64,000 nt of DNA from JAKVBK01 sp022447275 (GTDB lineage Bacteria > Pseudomonadota > Alphaproteobacteria > Rhodobacterales > Rhodobacteraceae): positions 434,001-498,000 of the forward strand of contig CP138932.1 of the NCBI GenBank assembly GCA_047125605.1, given 5' to 3'. This document shows, piece after piece, positions 34,039 to 43,894 of the stretch. Numbering within the stretch: the stretch's first letter is position 1; every line of letters begins with the position of its first letter. Below the pieces are notes generated by a model. The model saw only the letters and a program-made list of their open reading frames with translations. It was not told the DNA's origin and did not search any database. A program made the translations under genes and the position numbers.

Positions 34039-34467
34039 GTGCACCGCGCGTTGCAGATCAGGACGCACGGCCCTGGCTTTCATGAGATCACGCGGCAGGT
34101 TGCCAAAGCCGTACATTCTGTCCGTTCGGACGGGGTGCTCACCCTGTTCGTACGGCACAGTTCTGCATCTCTGTTGATCCAAGAGAATGCAGATCCTGAG
34201 GTGCAGACAGATCTTTTGGCTTATCTCAGACGTCTTGTGCCTCGCTCAGATGCAGCGGAGATGTCCTACCTAACACACACCTATGAGGGGCCAGACGACA
34301 TGCCGGGCCATATCAAGGCGGCGCTGCTGCCCGTGTCGTTGCAGGTGCCTGTTTCTGAGGGGCGTATGCTACTGGGACGATGGCAGGGTATATACCTTGT
34401 CGAGCACCGCGATGCGCCCCACACGAGAGAAATTATTCTTAGTCTGCCGTCAGACACATCCTGCTAA
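34039..34467 (+). CDS. YjbQ/UPF0047-family protein
   Basis: A 142-residue protein from a GTG start at 34039. Family motifs are GFHEITRQVAKAV, LFVRHSSASLLIQENADPEV and VEHRDAPHTREIIL, with conserved histidines positioned like a metal or phosphate site. YjbQ proteins have weak thiamine phosphate synthase activity in some bacteria; the true role is unclear. It lies 25 bp after the small secreted protein gene. Confidence 0.9.
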   Translation: MHRALQIRTHGPGFHEITRQVAKAVHSVRSDGVLTLFVRHSSASLLIQENADPEVQTDLLAYLRRLVPRSDAAEMSYLTHTYEGPDDMPGHIKAALLPVSLQVPVSEGRMLLGRWQGIYLVEHRDAPHTREIILSLPSDTSC

Positions 34468-34648
34468 ACACCGGTTCTTTTGGGCCCCTGCGGCGTATCT
34501 GCATCGCTTGATCAGAACTAAGGGCTGTGTGCAGATTTCGCCTCTACCCAAACTGTAGAGGCCTCCCTATAGTGGCTGTGGATAGGATCGGGCAGAGGCC
34601 CAGCCATACCCGGCTGACCCACCCCGACCCAAATATTGGGAGGAGCGG

Positions 34649-35116
34649 ATGCGCTGCCCGTTCTGTGGAAACGTAGATACGCAGGTCAAAGACTCGCGAC
34701 CCGCCGAGGATCATGTCGCCATTCGTCGACGCAGGTTTTGTCCTGCATGTGGTGGCCGATTCACCACCTATGAAAGGGTCCAGTTGCGTGACCTGATCGT
34801 GATCAAGTCAAATGGACGCCGCGAGGATTTCGATCGTGACAAGCTCGAGCGTTCGATCCGCATTGCTTTGCAAAAGCGCCCGGTTGATCCCGAGCGGGTC
34901 GACCAGATGATTTCTGGCATTGTTCGCCGTCTTGAAAGTATGGGTGAAACTGATCTCAAGTCCAACATCATAGGCGAAATTGTGATGGAAAGCTTAGCCC
35001 GGATCGACACCGTCGCTTATGTGCGCTTTGCAAGCGTTTACAAGAACTTCCAGGCCATCGACGATTTCGAAAGCTTCGTGAGCGAACTGCGTCCCCCATC
35101 CTCATCAGAGGAATGA
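34649..35116 (+). CDS. nrdR: Transcriptional repressor NrdR
   Basis: A 155-residue full-length regulator of ribonucleotide reductase genes. The zinc ribbon uses C3, C6, C31 and C34 (MRCPFCGN and RFCPACGGRF). The ATP-cone domain follows from about residue 49. It senses ATP/dATP and represses nrd genes when deoxynucleotides are sufficient. AGGAG precedes the start, and ribD follows after 10 bp, a common alphaproteobacterial pairing. Confidence 0.96.
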   Translation: MRCPFCGNVDTQVKDSRPAEDHVAIRRRRFCPACGGRFTTYERVQLRDLIVIKSNGRREDFDRDKLERSIRIALQKRPVDPERVDQMISGIVRRLESMGETDLKSNIIGEIVMESLARIDTVAYVRFASVYKNFQAIDDFESFVSELRPPSSSEE

Positions 35117-35126
35117 ACCAGCTGAG

Positions 35127-36242
35127 ATGTCGCCGTCTCTTTCTCCGTCTAATGTAGACAAACGCTACATGGAGCTTGCACTGGCGCTCGGGCGGCGCGG
35201 GCAGGGGAACGTCTGGCCCAACCCGGCTGTGGGCTGCGTAATCGTGCAGGGCGCTCGGATTGTTGGGCGCGGATGGACAGCGCCCGGAGGGCGCCCACAT
35301 GCAGAGCCTCAGGCGTTGGCTCAGGCAGGCGACGCGGCGCGGGGCGCCACGGTTTATGTGACATTGGAGCCCTGCGCACATACGGGCAAGACGCCCCCGT
35401 GCGCAAAAGCCCTCATCGAGGCCGGTGTCGGCCGCGTTGTCTGTGCCCTTGGTGATCCGGATCCGCGCGTAGATGGTGGTGGCTTTGCCATGTTGCGTGC
35501 AGCAGGCATCGCAGTCACCGAAAATGTCTGTCGCGCGCAGGCGGCCCGGGATCACGCAGGCTTTCTGTCGCGGCTGCAAAACGGGCGTCCGATCGTGACT
35601 TTGAAACTGGCCACAAGCCTGGATGGGCGAATTGCAACAGCCAGCGGCGATAGCCAATGGATCACTGGCCCACAGGCACGGCGCAATGTGCATGCCTTGC
35701 GCGCCTGCCATGATGCGGTGCTTGTCGGGGCAGGTACGGCGCGCGACGATGATCCCTCGCTGACGGTCCGCGGACTTGGCGTTGCTCATCAGCCTGTGCG
35801 CGTTGTGGTGGCCTCCCGGCTGGCCCTTTCGCTCGACAGCCAACTAGCGCGCAGTGCGCGTGAGGTGCCTGTGTGGCTTGTACACGGGTCTGATGCGCCG
35901 GCAGAACGCATCGCCGCATGGCGCGAGACGGGCGCGCGCTGCATGGAGGTGCCTGCCGCCAACGGCGCGCGCGTGCAGCTTTCTGCGGTCTTGCAGGCCT
36001 TAGGTGCCGCGGGCCTGACCCGTGTTTTCTGCGAGGGCGGGGGGCTGGTGGCATCGGCTCTGCTGCAAGAACATCTCGCTGACAGGCTTGTGCTCTTTAC
36101 CGGGGGAGTCGCCATCGGCGCCGAGGGCCGGACCTCCCTGGGCCCCTTGGGGTTGGGACGCTTGTCGGAGGGACCCCGCTTTGCTCTTTATGAAAGCATC
36201 GCGATTGCTGGCGATGTCATGCAGACATGGGAGCGCGCCTGA
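35127..36242 (+). CDS. ribD: Bifunctional riboflavin deaminase/reductase RibD
   Basis: A 371-residue protein of riboflavin synthesis. The N-terminal cytidine deaminase-type zinc domain has H58-A-E60 and the cysteines C83 and C92 in EPCAHTGKTPPC. The C-terminal reductase domain begins around residue 155 (VTLKLATSLDGRIATASGDS) and binds NADPH. It performs the second and third steps from GTP-derived pyrimidine. Confidence 0.95.
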   Translation: MSPSLSPSNVDKRYMELALALGRRGQGNVWPNPAVGCVIVQGARIVGRGWTAPGGRPHAEPQALAQAGDAARGATVYVTLEPCAHTGKTPPCAKALIEAGVGRVVCALGDPDPRVDGGGFAMLRAAGIAVTENVCRAQAARDHAGFLSRLQNGRPIVTLKLATSLDGRIATASGDSQWITGPQARRNVHALRACHDAVLVGAGTARDDDPSLTVRGLGVAHQPVRVVVASRLALSLDSQLARSAREVPVWLVHGSDAPAERIAAWRETGARCMEVPAANGARVQLSAVLQALGAAGLTRVFCEGGGLVASALLQEHLADRLVLFTGGVAIGAEGRTSLGPLGLGRLSEGPRFALYESIAIAGDVMQTWERA

Positions 36243-36282
36243 TCAGGGGCATCGGGCAAATGAAGCCCCCTAGGGCGGGCGC

Positions 36283-37665
36283 TCAGTTATGCTCTGCCAA
36301 GCGCACCACCTTGCCCGGATTCAAGATGTTTTGCGGATCCATAGAACGTTTGATCTGTGTCATCACAGACCATGCCAGCCCGTGTTCAGAGGCCATCAGG
36401 TCAAGCTTACCCATCCCGATGCCGTGTTCGCCGGTGATTGTTCCGCCATGGAATAAGGCGCGGTCTGCCATGCGTTTGGCCAGGTCCTTGGCTTGTGCCA
36501 ATTCGGCAGGATTTTCCTCATCCACCAGCAAAATTGCGTGAAAGTTCCCGTCTCCCACATGGCCCAGAATGGGTCCGGCGATGGGGCTGTCTGCGATGTC
36601 TGCCCGGGTTTCCTCGACAGCCTGGGCCAGCCGTGAGATCGGCACGCAGATGTCGGTGACCACGGCGGTTGCACCTTTTCGACTGGCGAGAATGGCGAAA
36701 TAGGCATTGTGCCGCATCATCCACAGGGCGTTGCGCTCTTCTGTCTGGCTGGCCCATTCGAACCCGGCGCCGCCCATGTCTTCAACGATTTCCCCAAACC
36801 GTTGCACATCATGTTCGACACCGTCTTCTGTGCCGTGAAACTCCACAATCAGGTGCGGCATTTCTGGAAAGCCCGTGCCCGAATAGGCATTGCAGGCTGC
36901 AACGGTGTCGGCATCAAGGAACTCGATCCGGGCCATTGGCAGGCCCATCTGGATCGTGGCCTGTACGGCCTCAACGGCCGCATCCATTTGTGGAAAGGCG
37001 CATACGGCTGCAACGATCTTTTCCGGCTGGCCATGCAAGCGCAGAGTGATCTCAGTGATCAGCCCAAGCGTGCCCTCGGATCCAACAAAAAGGTGCGTGA
37101 GGTCATAGCCAGAGGCTGATTTGCGGGCCCGTGTGCCCGTTTCAATCACCTTTCCATCCGCAAGTACAACCTTCAGCGCAAGCACCTGCTCGCGCATTGT
37201 GCCATAGCGCACGGCTGTGGTGCCCGACGCGCGCGTGCTCGTCATGCCACCGATGGAGGCATTTGCGCCGGGATCGACAGGAAAGAACAGTCCCGTATCC
37301 CGCAGGGCGATGTTCAACTCCTCACGGGTCAGGCCAGGCTGAACAACCACATCCATGTCTTCGGCATTGATCTGAAGCACGGCGTTCATGAGGCGAAAAT
37401 CGACGCATATCCCTCCCTTCAATGCCAATGCGTTGCCTTCGACAGACGTGCCAGCCCCCCATCCCACAACGGGGCAGCCGCTTGCGTTGCAGATTCGCAA
37501 GATCGCCGAAACCTCCTCGGTTGTGCGCGGATAGGCTACAGCATCTGGGGGGCGCGCTGAAAAGTAGCTCTCTGAACGGCCATGTTCGGCCAGATCGGAC
37601 TTGGAGCGGCTCAGCCGATCGCCTAACAGTGTGGATAACTCTTCAAGTGTGATTGCAATCGGCAC
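36283..37665 (-). CDS. FAD-linked oxidase, D-lactate dehydrogenase (cytochrome)/GlcD-like
   Basis: A 460-residue flavoprotein. The FAD-binding PP-loop half spans AVAYPRTTEEVSAILRICNA, VVGWGAGTSVEGNAL and VDPGANASIGGMTSTRASGT. The FAD-linked oxidase C-terminal domain has HVGDGNFHAI and the ending GGTITGEHGIGMGK, the family signature. It oxidises a D-2-hydroxy acid such as D-lactate or glycolate, with electrons going to cytochrome or another acceptor. It is divergent from the ClC transporter gene. Confidence 0.88.
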   Translation of the reverse strand: MPIAITLEELSTLLGDRLSRSKSDLAEHGRSESYFSARPPDAVAYPRTTEEVSAILRICNASGCPVVGWGAGTSVEGNALALKGGICVDFRLMNAVLQINAEDMDVVVQPGLTREELNIALRDTGLFFPVDPGANASIGGMTSTRASGTTAVRYGTMREQVLALKVVLADGKVIETGTRARKSASGYDLTHLFVGSEGTLGLITEITLRLHGQPEKIVAAVCAFPQMDAAVEAVQATIQMGLPMARIEFLDADTVAACNAYSGTGFPEMPHLIVEFHGTEDGVEHDVQRFGEIVEDMGGAGFEWASQTEERNALWMMRHNAYFAILASRKGATAVVTDICVPISRLAQAVEETRADIADSPIAGPILGHVGDGNFHAILLVDEENPAELAQAKDLAKRMADRALFHGGTITGEHGIGMGKLDLMASEHGLAWSVMTQIKRSMDPQNILNPGKVVRLAEHN

Positions 37666-37772
37666 TTGGACACCTCCCGTGTTCCACCACCCGGCACAAG
37701 CCTAGGAGATGGGGCGCAACTGTTAAAGCCTCAAGCCGTTTAAACGGCGTGAAAACCGAGCGAAAAAGCCAG

Positions 37773-39461
37773 ATGCAAGACGGGCAGAGCACGTTTTCGA
37801 ACCAACTGCGCGAAACCCGCAGAAGCTTTGAACGCGGGTGGTCCTTGGTGCGCCATCAAGGGCCGGGCCAAATACGTTTCTGGTTTATTGCTCTGGCGGT
37901 GGGAATTGCGGCTGGGCTGGTGACGCTTGGCTTTCGGTTTTGCATCGCCGAGCTGCAACAGGCCGTTTATGGCAACGAAGATGTCAAGCTGCTCCATAGC
38001 TTTGCCGAGACACTGCCGTGGTGGTTCCTGCTGCTGACGCCCTGCGTAGGGGGGCTGGCCGTCGGCATTATTTTGCACTTCTTCACCAAGGATGGGCGTG
38101 TGCGCTCCGTCGCGGATGTAATCGAAGGCGCGGCTCTGCGGGATGGACGCGTTGAAAAACGCGAGGGCATCGCATCCGCGTTTGCCTCGCTGATCACGCT
38201 GTCCACCGGGGGCTCAACTGGGCGCGAGGGCCCTGTGGTGCATCTTTCGGGGGTTGTCGCCACATGGGTCAGCGACCGGATCAAGGCCGATGGTATCACA
38301 GGGCGCGATCTTCTGGGGTGTGCCGTTGCTGCTGCGGTGTCTGCCTCGTTTAACGCGCCGATTGCCGGTGCGCTCTTCGCGCTGGAGGTGGTGTTGCGCC
38401 ATTTCGCCGTGCATGCCTTTGCCCCGATCGTGATTGCGAGCGTTGCAGGCACGGTGATCAGCCGGGTTGGCTTTGGGGATGTGACAGAGTTCCGCCTTGC
38501 TGAGGAGGGGGCGTTGCAATTCTATGTGGAATTGCCCGCCTTCCTGCTGCTGGGTCTTGTTTGCGGTCTGGTTGCCGTGTTGTTCATGCGGGGTTTGTTT
38601 TTTGCCGATGACGTCGCCAATAATCTGCAGGCGCGCACCGGCTTGCCTGGTTGGGCACGCCCGGCCGTGGCTGGCTTGTTGGTCGGCGCGCTGGCGATAT
38701 GGTTCCCCCATGTGATCGGCGTGGGCTATGAGACGACGGCGCGCGCACTCACGGCTGATCTCGGGTTTACGGCAGCCTTTGTTTACTGCGTGGTGAAGGC
38801 GGCTGCGGTTGCCATCACGGTGGCTGGGCGCATGGGGGGCGGGGTGTTTTCGCCGTCGCTTATGATTGGCGCGCTGACCGGATTGTCTTTCGGGCTTGTG
38901 GCGACACAGCTATTCCCCGAGGTGTCAGGCACGGTGGGCCTTTACGCCTTGGCGGGCATGGGGGGGGTCGCCGCGGCTGTGCTGGGCGCACCGATTTCAA
39001 CAACGCTGATCGTGTTTGAGCTAACCGGCGACTGGCAGACAGGCCTTGCCGTGATGGTAGCGGTGTCCACGTCGACAGCGCTGGCAAGCCGCATGGTGGA
39101 CCGATCTTATTTCCTGACGCAGTTGGAACGGCGCAACATCCACGTTGCTGCGGGGCCGCAGGCCTATCTTCTGTCTCTACACTCTGCAGCAGTGATCATG
39201 CGGGCCATGGACAGCCCCCGCGCGGCAAGTGCAGAGCAGTGCGAAGCCTTGATCGCGCAGGGTCTTTTCCTGCAACCGGACGCGACGCTGGAAACGGCCA
39301 TGCCGATGTTTGACAAGAGCGGCGAAGCCTTCATCCCCGTGCTTGCCCCCTCGGCGCCGGGGGGGCAGCAGGGGCAGCTCATGGGGGCGGTGTTCCACGT
39401 AGATGCCTTGCGGGCCTATAACCGCTCCCTTGCCGCAACTGCTGCTGAAGAACATTCCTGA
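37773..39461 (+). CDS. ClC-family chloride/proton antiporter
   Basis: About 562 residues from ATG at 37773 (MQDGQSTFSNQLRETRRSFE); GTG at 37749 is an alternative. It contains about ten or more membrane segments. The ion-selectivity motifs STGGSTGREGPVVHLSG, with the gating glutamate in GREGP typical of proton-coupled exchangers, and GGGVFSPSLMIGA are present. A soluble domain follows the membrane part from about residue 445. A perfect 12-bp palindrome, CCGTTTAAACGG, lies at 37736-37747 just before the possible GTG start. Confidence 0.9.
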   Translation: MQDGQSTFSNQLRETRRSFERGWSLVRHQGPGQIRFWFIALAVGIAAGLVTLGFRFCIAELQQAVYGNEDVKLLHSFAETLPWWFLLLTPCVGGLAVGIILHFFTKDGRVRSVADVIEGAALRDGRVEKREGIASAFASLITLSTGGSTGREGPVVHLSGVVATWVSDRIKADGITGRDLLGCAVAAAVSASFNAPIAGALFALEVVLRHFAVHAFAPIVIASVAGTVISRVGFGDVTEFRLAEEGALQFYVELPAFLLLGLVCGLVAVLFMRGLFFADDVANNLQARTGLPGWARPAVAGLLVGALAIWFPHVIGVGYETTARALTADLGFTAAFVYCVVKAAAVAITVAGRMGGGVFSPSLMIGALTGLSFGLVATQLFPEVSGTVGLYALAGMGGVAAAVLGAPISTTLIVFELTGDWQTGLAVMVAVSTSTALASRMVDRSYFLTQLERRNIHVAAGPQAYLLSLHSAAVIMRAMDSPRAASAEQCEALIAQGLFLQPDATLETAMPMFDKSGEAFIPVLAPSAPGGQQGQLMGAVFHVDALRAYNRSLAATAAEEHS

Positions 39462-39488
39462 TCACCAGATGCGGGGGGATGTGCTGGT

Positions 39489-39830
39489 TCAGACCTGTTC
39501 GACCGTCACCCGGGACGTGTCGAAAGCCAGCAGGCTGGCAATATCCGCGACAGCATCGATTGGGGCCTCATAGCTCCAGACCGAGTCTGGCAGGGGGCCA
39601 CTTTTGGCCTGTATGCTGTAGTAGCTGGCCTCACCCTTGTGGGGGCAGGTTGTTTTGGTGTCGGACGGGTCGAGGAAAGCCATCGCGATGTCGGCGCGGG
39701 GAAAATAGATGACATCGGGATAGTCCCCTTCGGCAAGGGCCATCGCTGCCTTGCTTTCCCCCAGAACAGCACCGCCAGCGCGCACAACCCATGTTCCCGC
39801 CGCTTTGCGGATCTTAATATGCTCTGCCAT
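39489..39830 (-). CDS. DUF427 domain protein
   Basis: A 113-residue protein comprising a single DUF427 domain. Recognisable features are VIYFPRADIAMAFLDPSDT, TTCPHKGEASYYSI and VWSYEAPIDAVADIA, including the CPHKG core found across the family. It is a small soluble beta-rich protein of unknown function. Confidence 0.9.
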   Translation of the reverse strand: MAEHIKIRKAAGTWVVRAGGAVLGESKAAMALAEGDYPDVIYFPRADIAMAFLDPSDTKTTCPHKGEASYYSIQAKSGPLPDSVWSYEAPIDAVADIASLLAFDTSRVTVEQV

Positions 39831-39949
39831 CTCTGCGCGTCCCCCTACGGTGCAATCGTTCTTTGTATCGGACAGTTATAGCGCTCCGGATATGACAGGT
39901 CTATGTCACAGCGTGGTTGCCGTCGCGGCGCGCGGCTCAGCGCGGCTCA

Positions 39950-41752
39950 CTAAAGCGGCGCGGTGGCCGCTGCAAGCCACTGCGCTGGTGTGCCTTCCAG
40001 ACGGGGCCCGATGCGTTGCGCCACCTCTGCATGATAGGCATCAATCCAGGCAATCTCATCGGGGCTTAGCGCAGATTTCAGAATCATGCGGCGGTCAAAA
40101 GGCACCCAGGTGAGGGTTTCAAAACTCAGCATGGTGCGGGCATCCTGACCGTCGATCTCTGGCGCTGGTGTGACAACGATCAGGTTCTCAAGGCGGATGC
40201 CGAAAGCGCCTTCCTTATAGTAGCCGGGCTCGTTGGACAGGATCATGCCGCTTTCAAGGGCGACGTGGGAGACGCGTGAAATCCTTTGTGGCCCCTCATG
40301 AACAGACAGGAACGCACCTACCCCGTGGCCCGTGCCGTGATCGTAGTCACGGCCAGCTGTCCACAGAGGAAAGCGGGCCAAAGGATCCAGATCCCGGCCC
40401 GCGAGGCCTTCCGGCCACCGCGCTCGTGAGATCGCAATCACGCCCTGCAGGACCCGGGTGTAGCAGTCCTTCTCCAGGTGTCCGATCTGTTCCGGGGCCC
40501 CAATGGGGATCGTGCGGGTAATGTCGGTGGTGCCATCAAGATACTGGCCGCCGCTGTCGACCAGCAGCAGTTCTCCGGCGCTCAGGCTGCGGTTTGTCTG
40601 TTCCGTCACCCGGTAATGGACGACGGCGCCATGGGGCCCGGATCCTACAATGCTATCAAAGGAGATACCGCGCAGGGCGTTGTCTTCCCGCCGAAATCCT
40701 TCGAGTGCCTTGGCAATGTCGATCTCGGTGAGGTTGGGGCCAGGCGTTTGTGCATCCAGCCAGGCAAGGAAGCGGACCATTGCCACCGCGTCACGAGCAT
40801 GGGCAGCGCGCATGCCCTCAAGTTCGGCACGGTTCTTGCGCGCTTTGGGCATCAGGCATGGGTCTCCGTCGTGGTGCACGCTGGCGTTTGCCCCCAAAGA
40901 CCGTTCCAGCGCCACGGGGCCTGTTGCAGGGTCAATCTGGAGCTGACCGGAAAACGCAGCAAGGGCAGTGTGCAACCCATCCTCGCCGTGCAGGGTGACA
41001 CAGTTGGGCAGATGCGCGCGGGTTTCTTCGGTGATCTTTGCGGGATCGCAGAACAGGTCTACTTCGGCCGAGCGGTGCAGGATGGCCATCGCGTGTGGCA
41101 CCGGGTTGCGGGGTATGTCGCTGCCGCGCACGTTGAGCAGCCAGGCGATGCTGTCGGGCTGAGTGATGAGGGCTGCGTCTGCCTTCAAAGCCTGAGACAG
41201 ATGAGTGATCTTGTCTTGGGCGGATTGGCCGGAAAATTCGAGCGGATGGGGCAGGATTGGAGCGCAGGGCGGGGCGGGCTGATCGGGCCATATCGCATCT
41301 ATCAGGTTGTCCACTGCGACGAATTCCAAGTCGGCAGAGGCGCTGTCGGCGGCCAGCTTTTCCAGCTCGGATGCGCTGTGCAGCCAGGGATCAAAGCCGA
41401 TGCGGCCTCCTTTCGGTGCTGTCTGCGCCAGCCAGTGGCCCACGCGTGTGGCAGGCCAGGGCAGGGGCGTGAATAGATCGGTATCGACCTGGGCGCGTAC
41501 CTGCACCGTGTAGCGGCCATCGACGAATATGCCGGCCCGCTGTGCGAGGACGGCGCAAAACCCGGCGGATCCGGTGAAGCCTGTCAGCCAGGCGAGGCGT
41601 TCATCGCAAGGGGCAACATATTCCCCCATGAAACGGTCCGCCCGCGGAATGAGAAACCCATCGAGCTTTTGCGCGGCAAGCTTGGCACGCAAGGCGGACA
41701 GGCGGGGTATGGCCTGCTCGGGGCGGGCGGTTTCCGTGTAGGTTTGGAACAT
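39950..41752 (-). CDS. X-Pro aminopeptidase (M24B)
   Basis: A 600-residue metallopeptidase with the three-domain layout of large aminopeptidase P proteins. Two creatinase-type N-terminal domains (LDGFLIPRADRFMGEY) are followed by the pita-bread catalytic domain. Candidate metal ligands are in LLLVDSGGQYLDGTTDITRT, the histidine of GHGVGAFLSVHEG, and the glutamates of NEPGYYKEGAFGIRLEN. It removes N-terminal residues preceding proline. Confidence 0.92.
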   Translation of the reverse strand: MFQTYTETARPEQAIPRLSALRAKLAAQKLDGFLIPRADRFMGEYVAPCDERLAWLTGFTGSAGFCAVLAQRAGIFVDGRYTVQVRAQVDTDLFTPLPWPATRVGHWLAQTAPKGGRIGFDPWLHSASELEKLAADSASADLEFVAVDNLIDAIWPDQPAPPCAPILPHPLEFSGQSAQDKITHLSQALKADAALITQPDSIAWLLNVRGSDIPRNPVPHAMAILHRSAEVDLFCDPAKITEETRAHLPNCVTLHGEDGLHTALAAFSGQLQIDPATGPVALERSLGANASVHHDGDPCLMPKARKNRAELEGMRAAHARDAVAMVRFLAWLDAQTPGPNLTEIDIAKALEGFRREDNALRGISFDSIVGSGPHGAVVHYRVTEQTNRSLSAGELLLVDSGGQYLDGTTDITRTIPIGAPEQIGHLEKDCYTRVLQGVIAISRARWPEGLAGRDLDPLARFPLWTAGRDYDHGTGHGVGAFLSVHEGPQRISRVSHVALESGMILSNEPGYYKEGAFGIRLENLIVVTPAPEIDGQDARTMLSFETLTWVPFDRRMILKSALSPDEIAWIDAYHAEVAQRIGPRLEGTPAQWLAAATAPL

Positions 41753-41824
41753 CGGCTGCAGTCCTCATCAGGCGGTCGTCATCGGCGCGCAATATCGATC
41801 GGATTAAAAAGGGGCTGGCGTGCA

Positions 41825-41839
41825 AGGGGCTCCGCCCCT
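41825..41839. repeat. Short intergenic hairpin between cobT and the aminopeptidase gene
   Basis: AGGGGC and GCCCCT form a 6-bp stem over a three-base loop in the spacer 41753-41906. The surrounding sequence (GC-rich, then GGAGTATTTTACAGACAA) resembles the short dispersed hairpins common between genes in this group. It may end transcripts from cobT; only one copy was noticed in the window. Confidence 0.4.
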
Positions 41840-41906
41840 GACCGCCCTGCGGGCCGCCCACCCCGGAGTATTTTACAGACAAAGAGTTCTGAGGGCGTGT
41901 GTTCGG

Positions 41907-43778
41907 TCAACTGGCCCGCTTGAGCCCCATGACGCGGGCCCGCGCGCGAGGGTCAGCATCGAAGAGCGAGGCAAGCTGCTCTGTCATGGCCCCGGCCAGT
42001 TGTTCAACATCCGTAATGGTGACCGCCCGTTCATAGTAGCGGGTCACATCATGCCCGATGCCGATGGCCAAAAGTTCAACCTGCTTGCGTTTCTCTACCA
42101 TGGCAATCACATCGCGGAGGTGTTTTTCCAGATAGTTGGCCGGATTGACCGAGAGGGTGCTGTCATCAACCGGAGCGCCATCAGAGATCACCATCAGGAT
42201 CTTGCGTGCCTCGTGGCGTGCTGTGATCCGGCGGTGAGCCCATTCGAGGGCTTCGCCGTCGATGTTTTCTTTCAAAAGTCCTTCCTTCATCATCAGGCCA
42301 AGGTTTGGGCGCACGCGGCGCCATGGGGCATCGGCGCCTTTGTAGATGATGTGGCGCAAGTCATTGAGGCGACCGGGCTGGTGTTGGCGGCCGGCGGCCA
42401 GCCAATCTTCGCGACTGAGCCCGCCTTTCCAGGCGCGGGTCGTGAAACCGAGGATCTCCACCTTGACCTGGCAGCGCTCGAGGGTCCGGGCCAGCACGTC
42501 GGCGCAAATCGCGGCGATTGAAATCGGGCGGCCCCGCATGGAGCCGGAATTGTCGAGTAGCAAGGTCACGACAGTATCGCGGAACTCGGTATCTTTCTCA
42601 ATCTTGAATGAGAGAGGGGTGGTTGGGTTTGCCACCACGCGGGCTAAACGGCCGGCGTCGAGGATGCCCTCTTCGCGGTCAAACTCCCAGCTGCGGTTTT
42701 GCTGGGCTTGCAGGCGGCGCTGGAGCTTATTTGCGAGGCGTGACACGGCGCCCTTCAGGGGCTCAAGCTGTTGATCAAGATAGGCGCGCAGCCGCTCCAA
42801 CTCGGCCGGTTCGGAAAGATCTTCGGCGCGGATCTCTTCATCATACGCGTTTGTGTAGACCTCATAACTGGGATCCGCATCCGATATGGGCGCGGGCGGC
42901 GGCGGATCCAGTGGGCTTTCGCCCTCTGGCATCTCGGCTTCTTCGCCCATTTCGGTATCGGCCATGTCGTCAAGCGTGACAGTGGCCTCAGTCTGATCCT
43001 GGGTGCTGTCCTGTTCCTGCTCGGCGGTGCTGTCTTCGTCCTCGGCCGCATCTTCATCCTGCTGGCCGTCATCGGAGGTATCTTCGGCGTCTTCCTCGGC
43101 CTGCTGCTCGTTTTCATCGTCTTCGCTGGCGTCCGGATCGTCGCCCAGTTGATCGCCATAGCCCAAATCATCAATCACCTGCCGGGCAAACCGCGCGAAG
43201 GCGGTTTGATCTTCCAGGCAGGTCTCGAGCCCGTCCAAGGTACCAGATGCAGAGCCCTCCAGATGCTCGCGCCACAAGTCGAGGACGTTCTGGGCGCCTT
43301 CAGGAAGGTCTCGCCCCGTGGCGAGGTTGCGGATTAGGTAGCCCGCTGCAACGGCGAGAGGGGCTTCGGAAGCGTTGGTAATCTGGTTGTAGCCGCGCCG
43401 CTCTGCTTCATTGAGGATTTTTGCGTCGATATTGCCGGCTGTGCCTGGCATGGCGCGGGCTCCAACGGCTTCGCAGCGTGCTGTTTCCATGGCCTCATAG
43501 AGGTCACGGGCCATCTGGCCCTGGGGTTCATAGCGGGCATGGGTGCCGGCATCATGATAGCGGTGCCGCATGGCATAGGCGTCGGCCGTGCCGCGCGCCA
43601 AAAGCACCTCCTGTTTGGACATGCGGCGCGATACCTGGGGCAGGCGCAACTGGTCGTTTGACAGCCCGGGGGGATCGACGGAATAGACAACGCCGAGTTC
43701 GGCATCGTCGGCCAAAACGCGCGTGGCCTCAGCCAGCGCTTTCTTGAACGGTTCGGACGGGTTGTCAGGCTGGCTCAT
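41907..43778 (-). CDS. cobT: Cobaltochelatase CobT subunit
   Basis: A 623-residue subunit of the aerobic cobaltochelatase CobNST, which inserts cobalt into hydrogenobyrinic acid a,c-diamide. A very acidic low-complexity stretch occupies about residues 205-300. The C-terminal VWA domain carries the metal-site motif LLLDNSGSMRG near residue 415 and ends with the integrin-I-like VISDGAPVDD strand. It works with CobS, encoded about 770 bp upstream on the same strand; CobN is not in the window. Confidence 0.94.
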   Translation of the reverse strand: MSQPDNPSEPFKKALAEATRVLADDAELGVVYSVDPPGLSNDQLRLPQVSRRMSKQEVLLARGTADAYAMRHRYHDAGTHARYEPQGQMARDLYEAMETARCEAVGARAMPGTAGNIDAKILNEAERRGYNQITNASEAPLAVAAGYLIRNLATGRDLPEGAQNVLDLWREHLEGSASGTLDGLETCLEDQTAFARFARQVIDDLGYGDQLGDDPDASEDDENEQQAEEDAEDTSDDGQQDEDAAEDEDSTAEQEQDSTQDQTEATVTLDDMADTEMGEEAEMPEGESPLDPPPPAPISDADPSYEVYTNAYDEEIRAEDLSEPAELERLRAYLDQQLEPLKGAVSRLANKLQRRLQAQQNRSWEFDREEGILDAGRLARVVANPTTPLSFKIEKDTEFRDTVVTLLLDNSGSMRGRPISIAAICADVLARTLERCQVKVEILGFTTRAWKGGLSREDWLAAGRQHQPGRLNDLRHIIYKGADAPWRRVRPNLGLMMKEGLLKENIDGEALEWAHRRITARHEARKILMVISDGAPVDDSTLSVNPANYLEKHLRDVIAMVEKRKQVELLAIGIGHDVTRYYERAVTITDVEQLAGAMTEQLASLFDADPRARARVMGLKRAS

Positions 43779-43894
43779 GAACGCATTCCTTTCGTCCCCG
43801 TTATCCTAGGACGCGCACTGGATTTCCATAGGGGCAATGCGAAAAAACATGCGAAGTCGTCTTAGGATGGGTGGGGAAGTCGTGGTAGCGCAGC

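Noticed and set aside
34468..34648. Possible riboswitch or leader before nrdR
   Set aside because: No conserved riboswitch box or stable multi-stem structure could be traced by eye; gap too short to claim.
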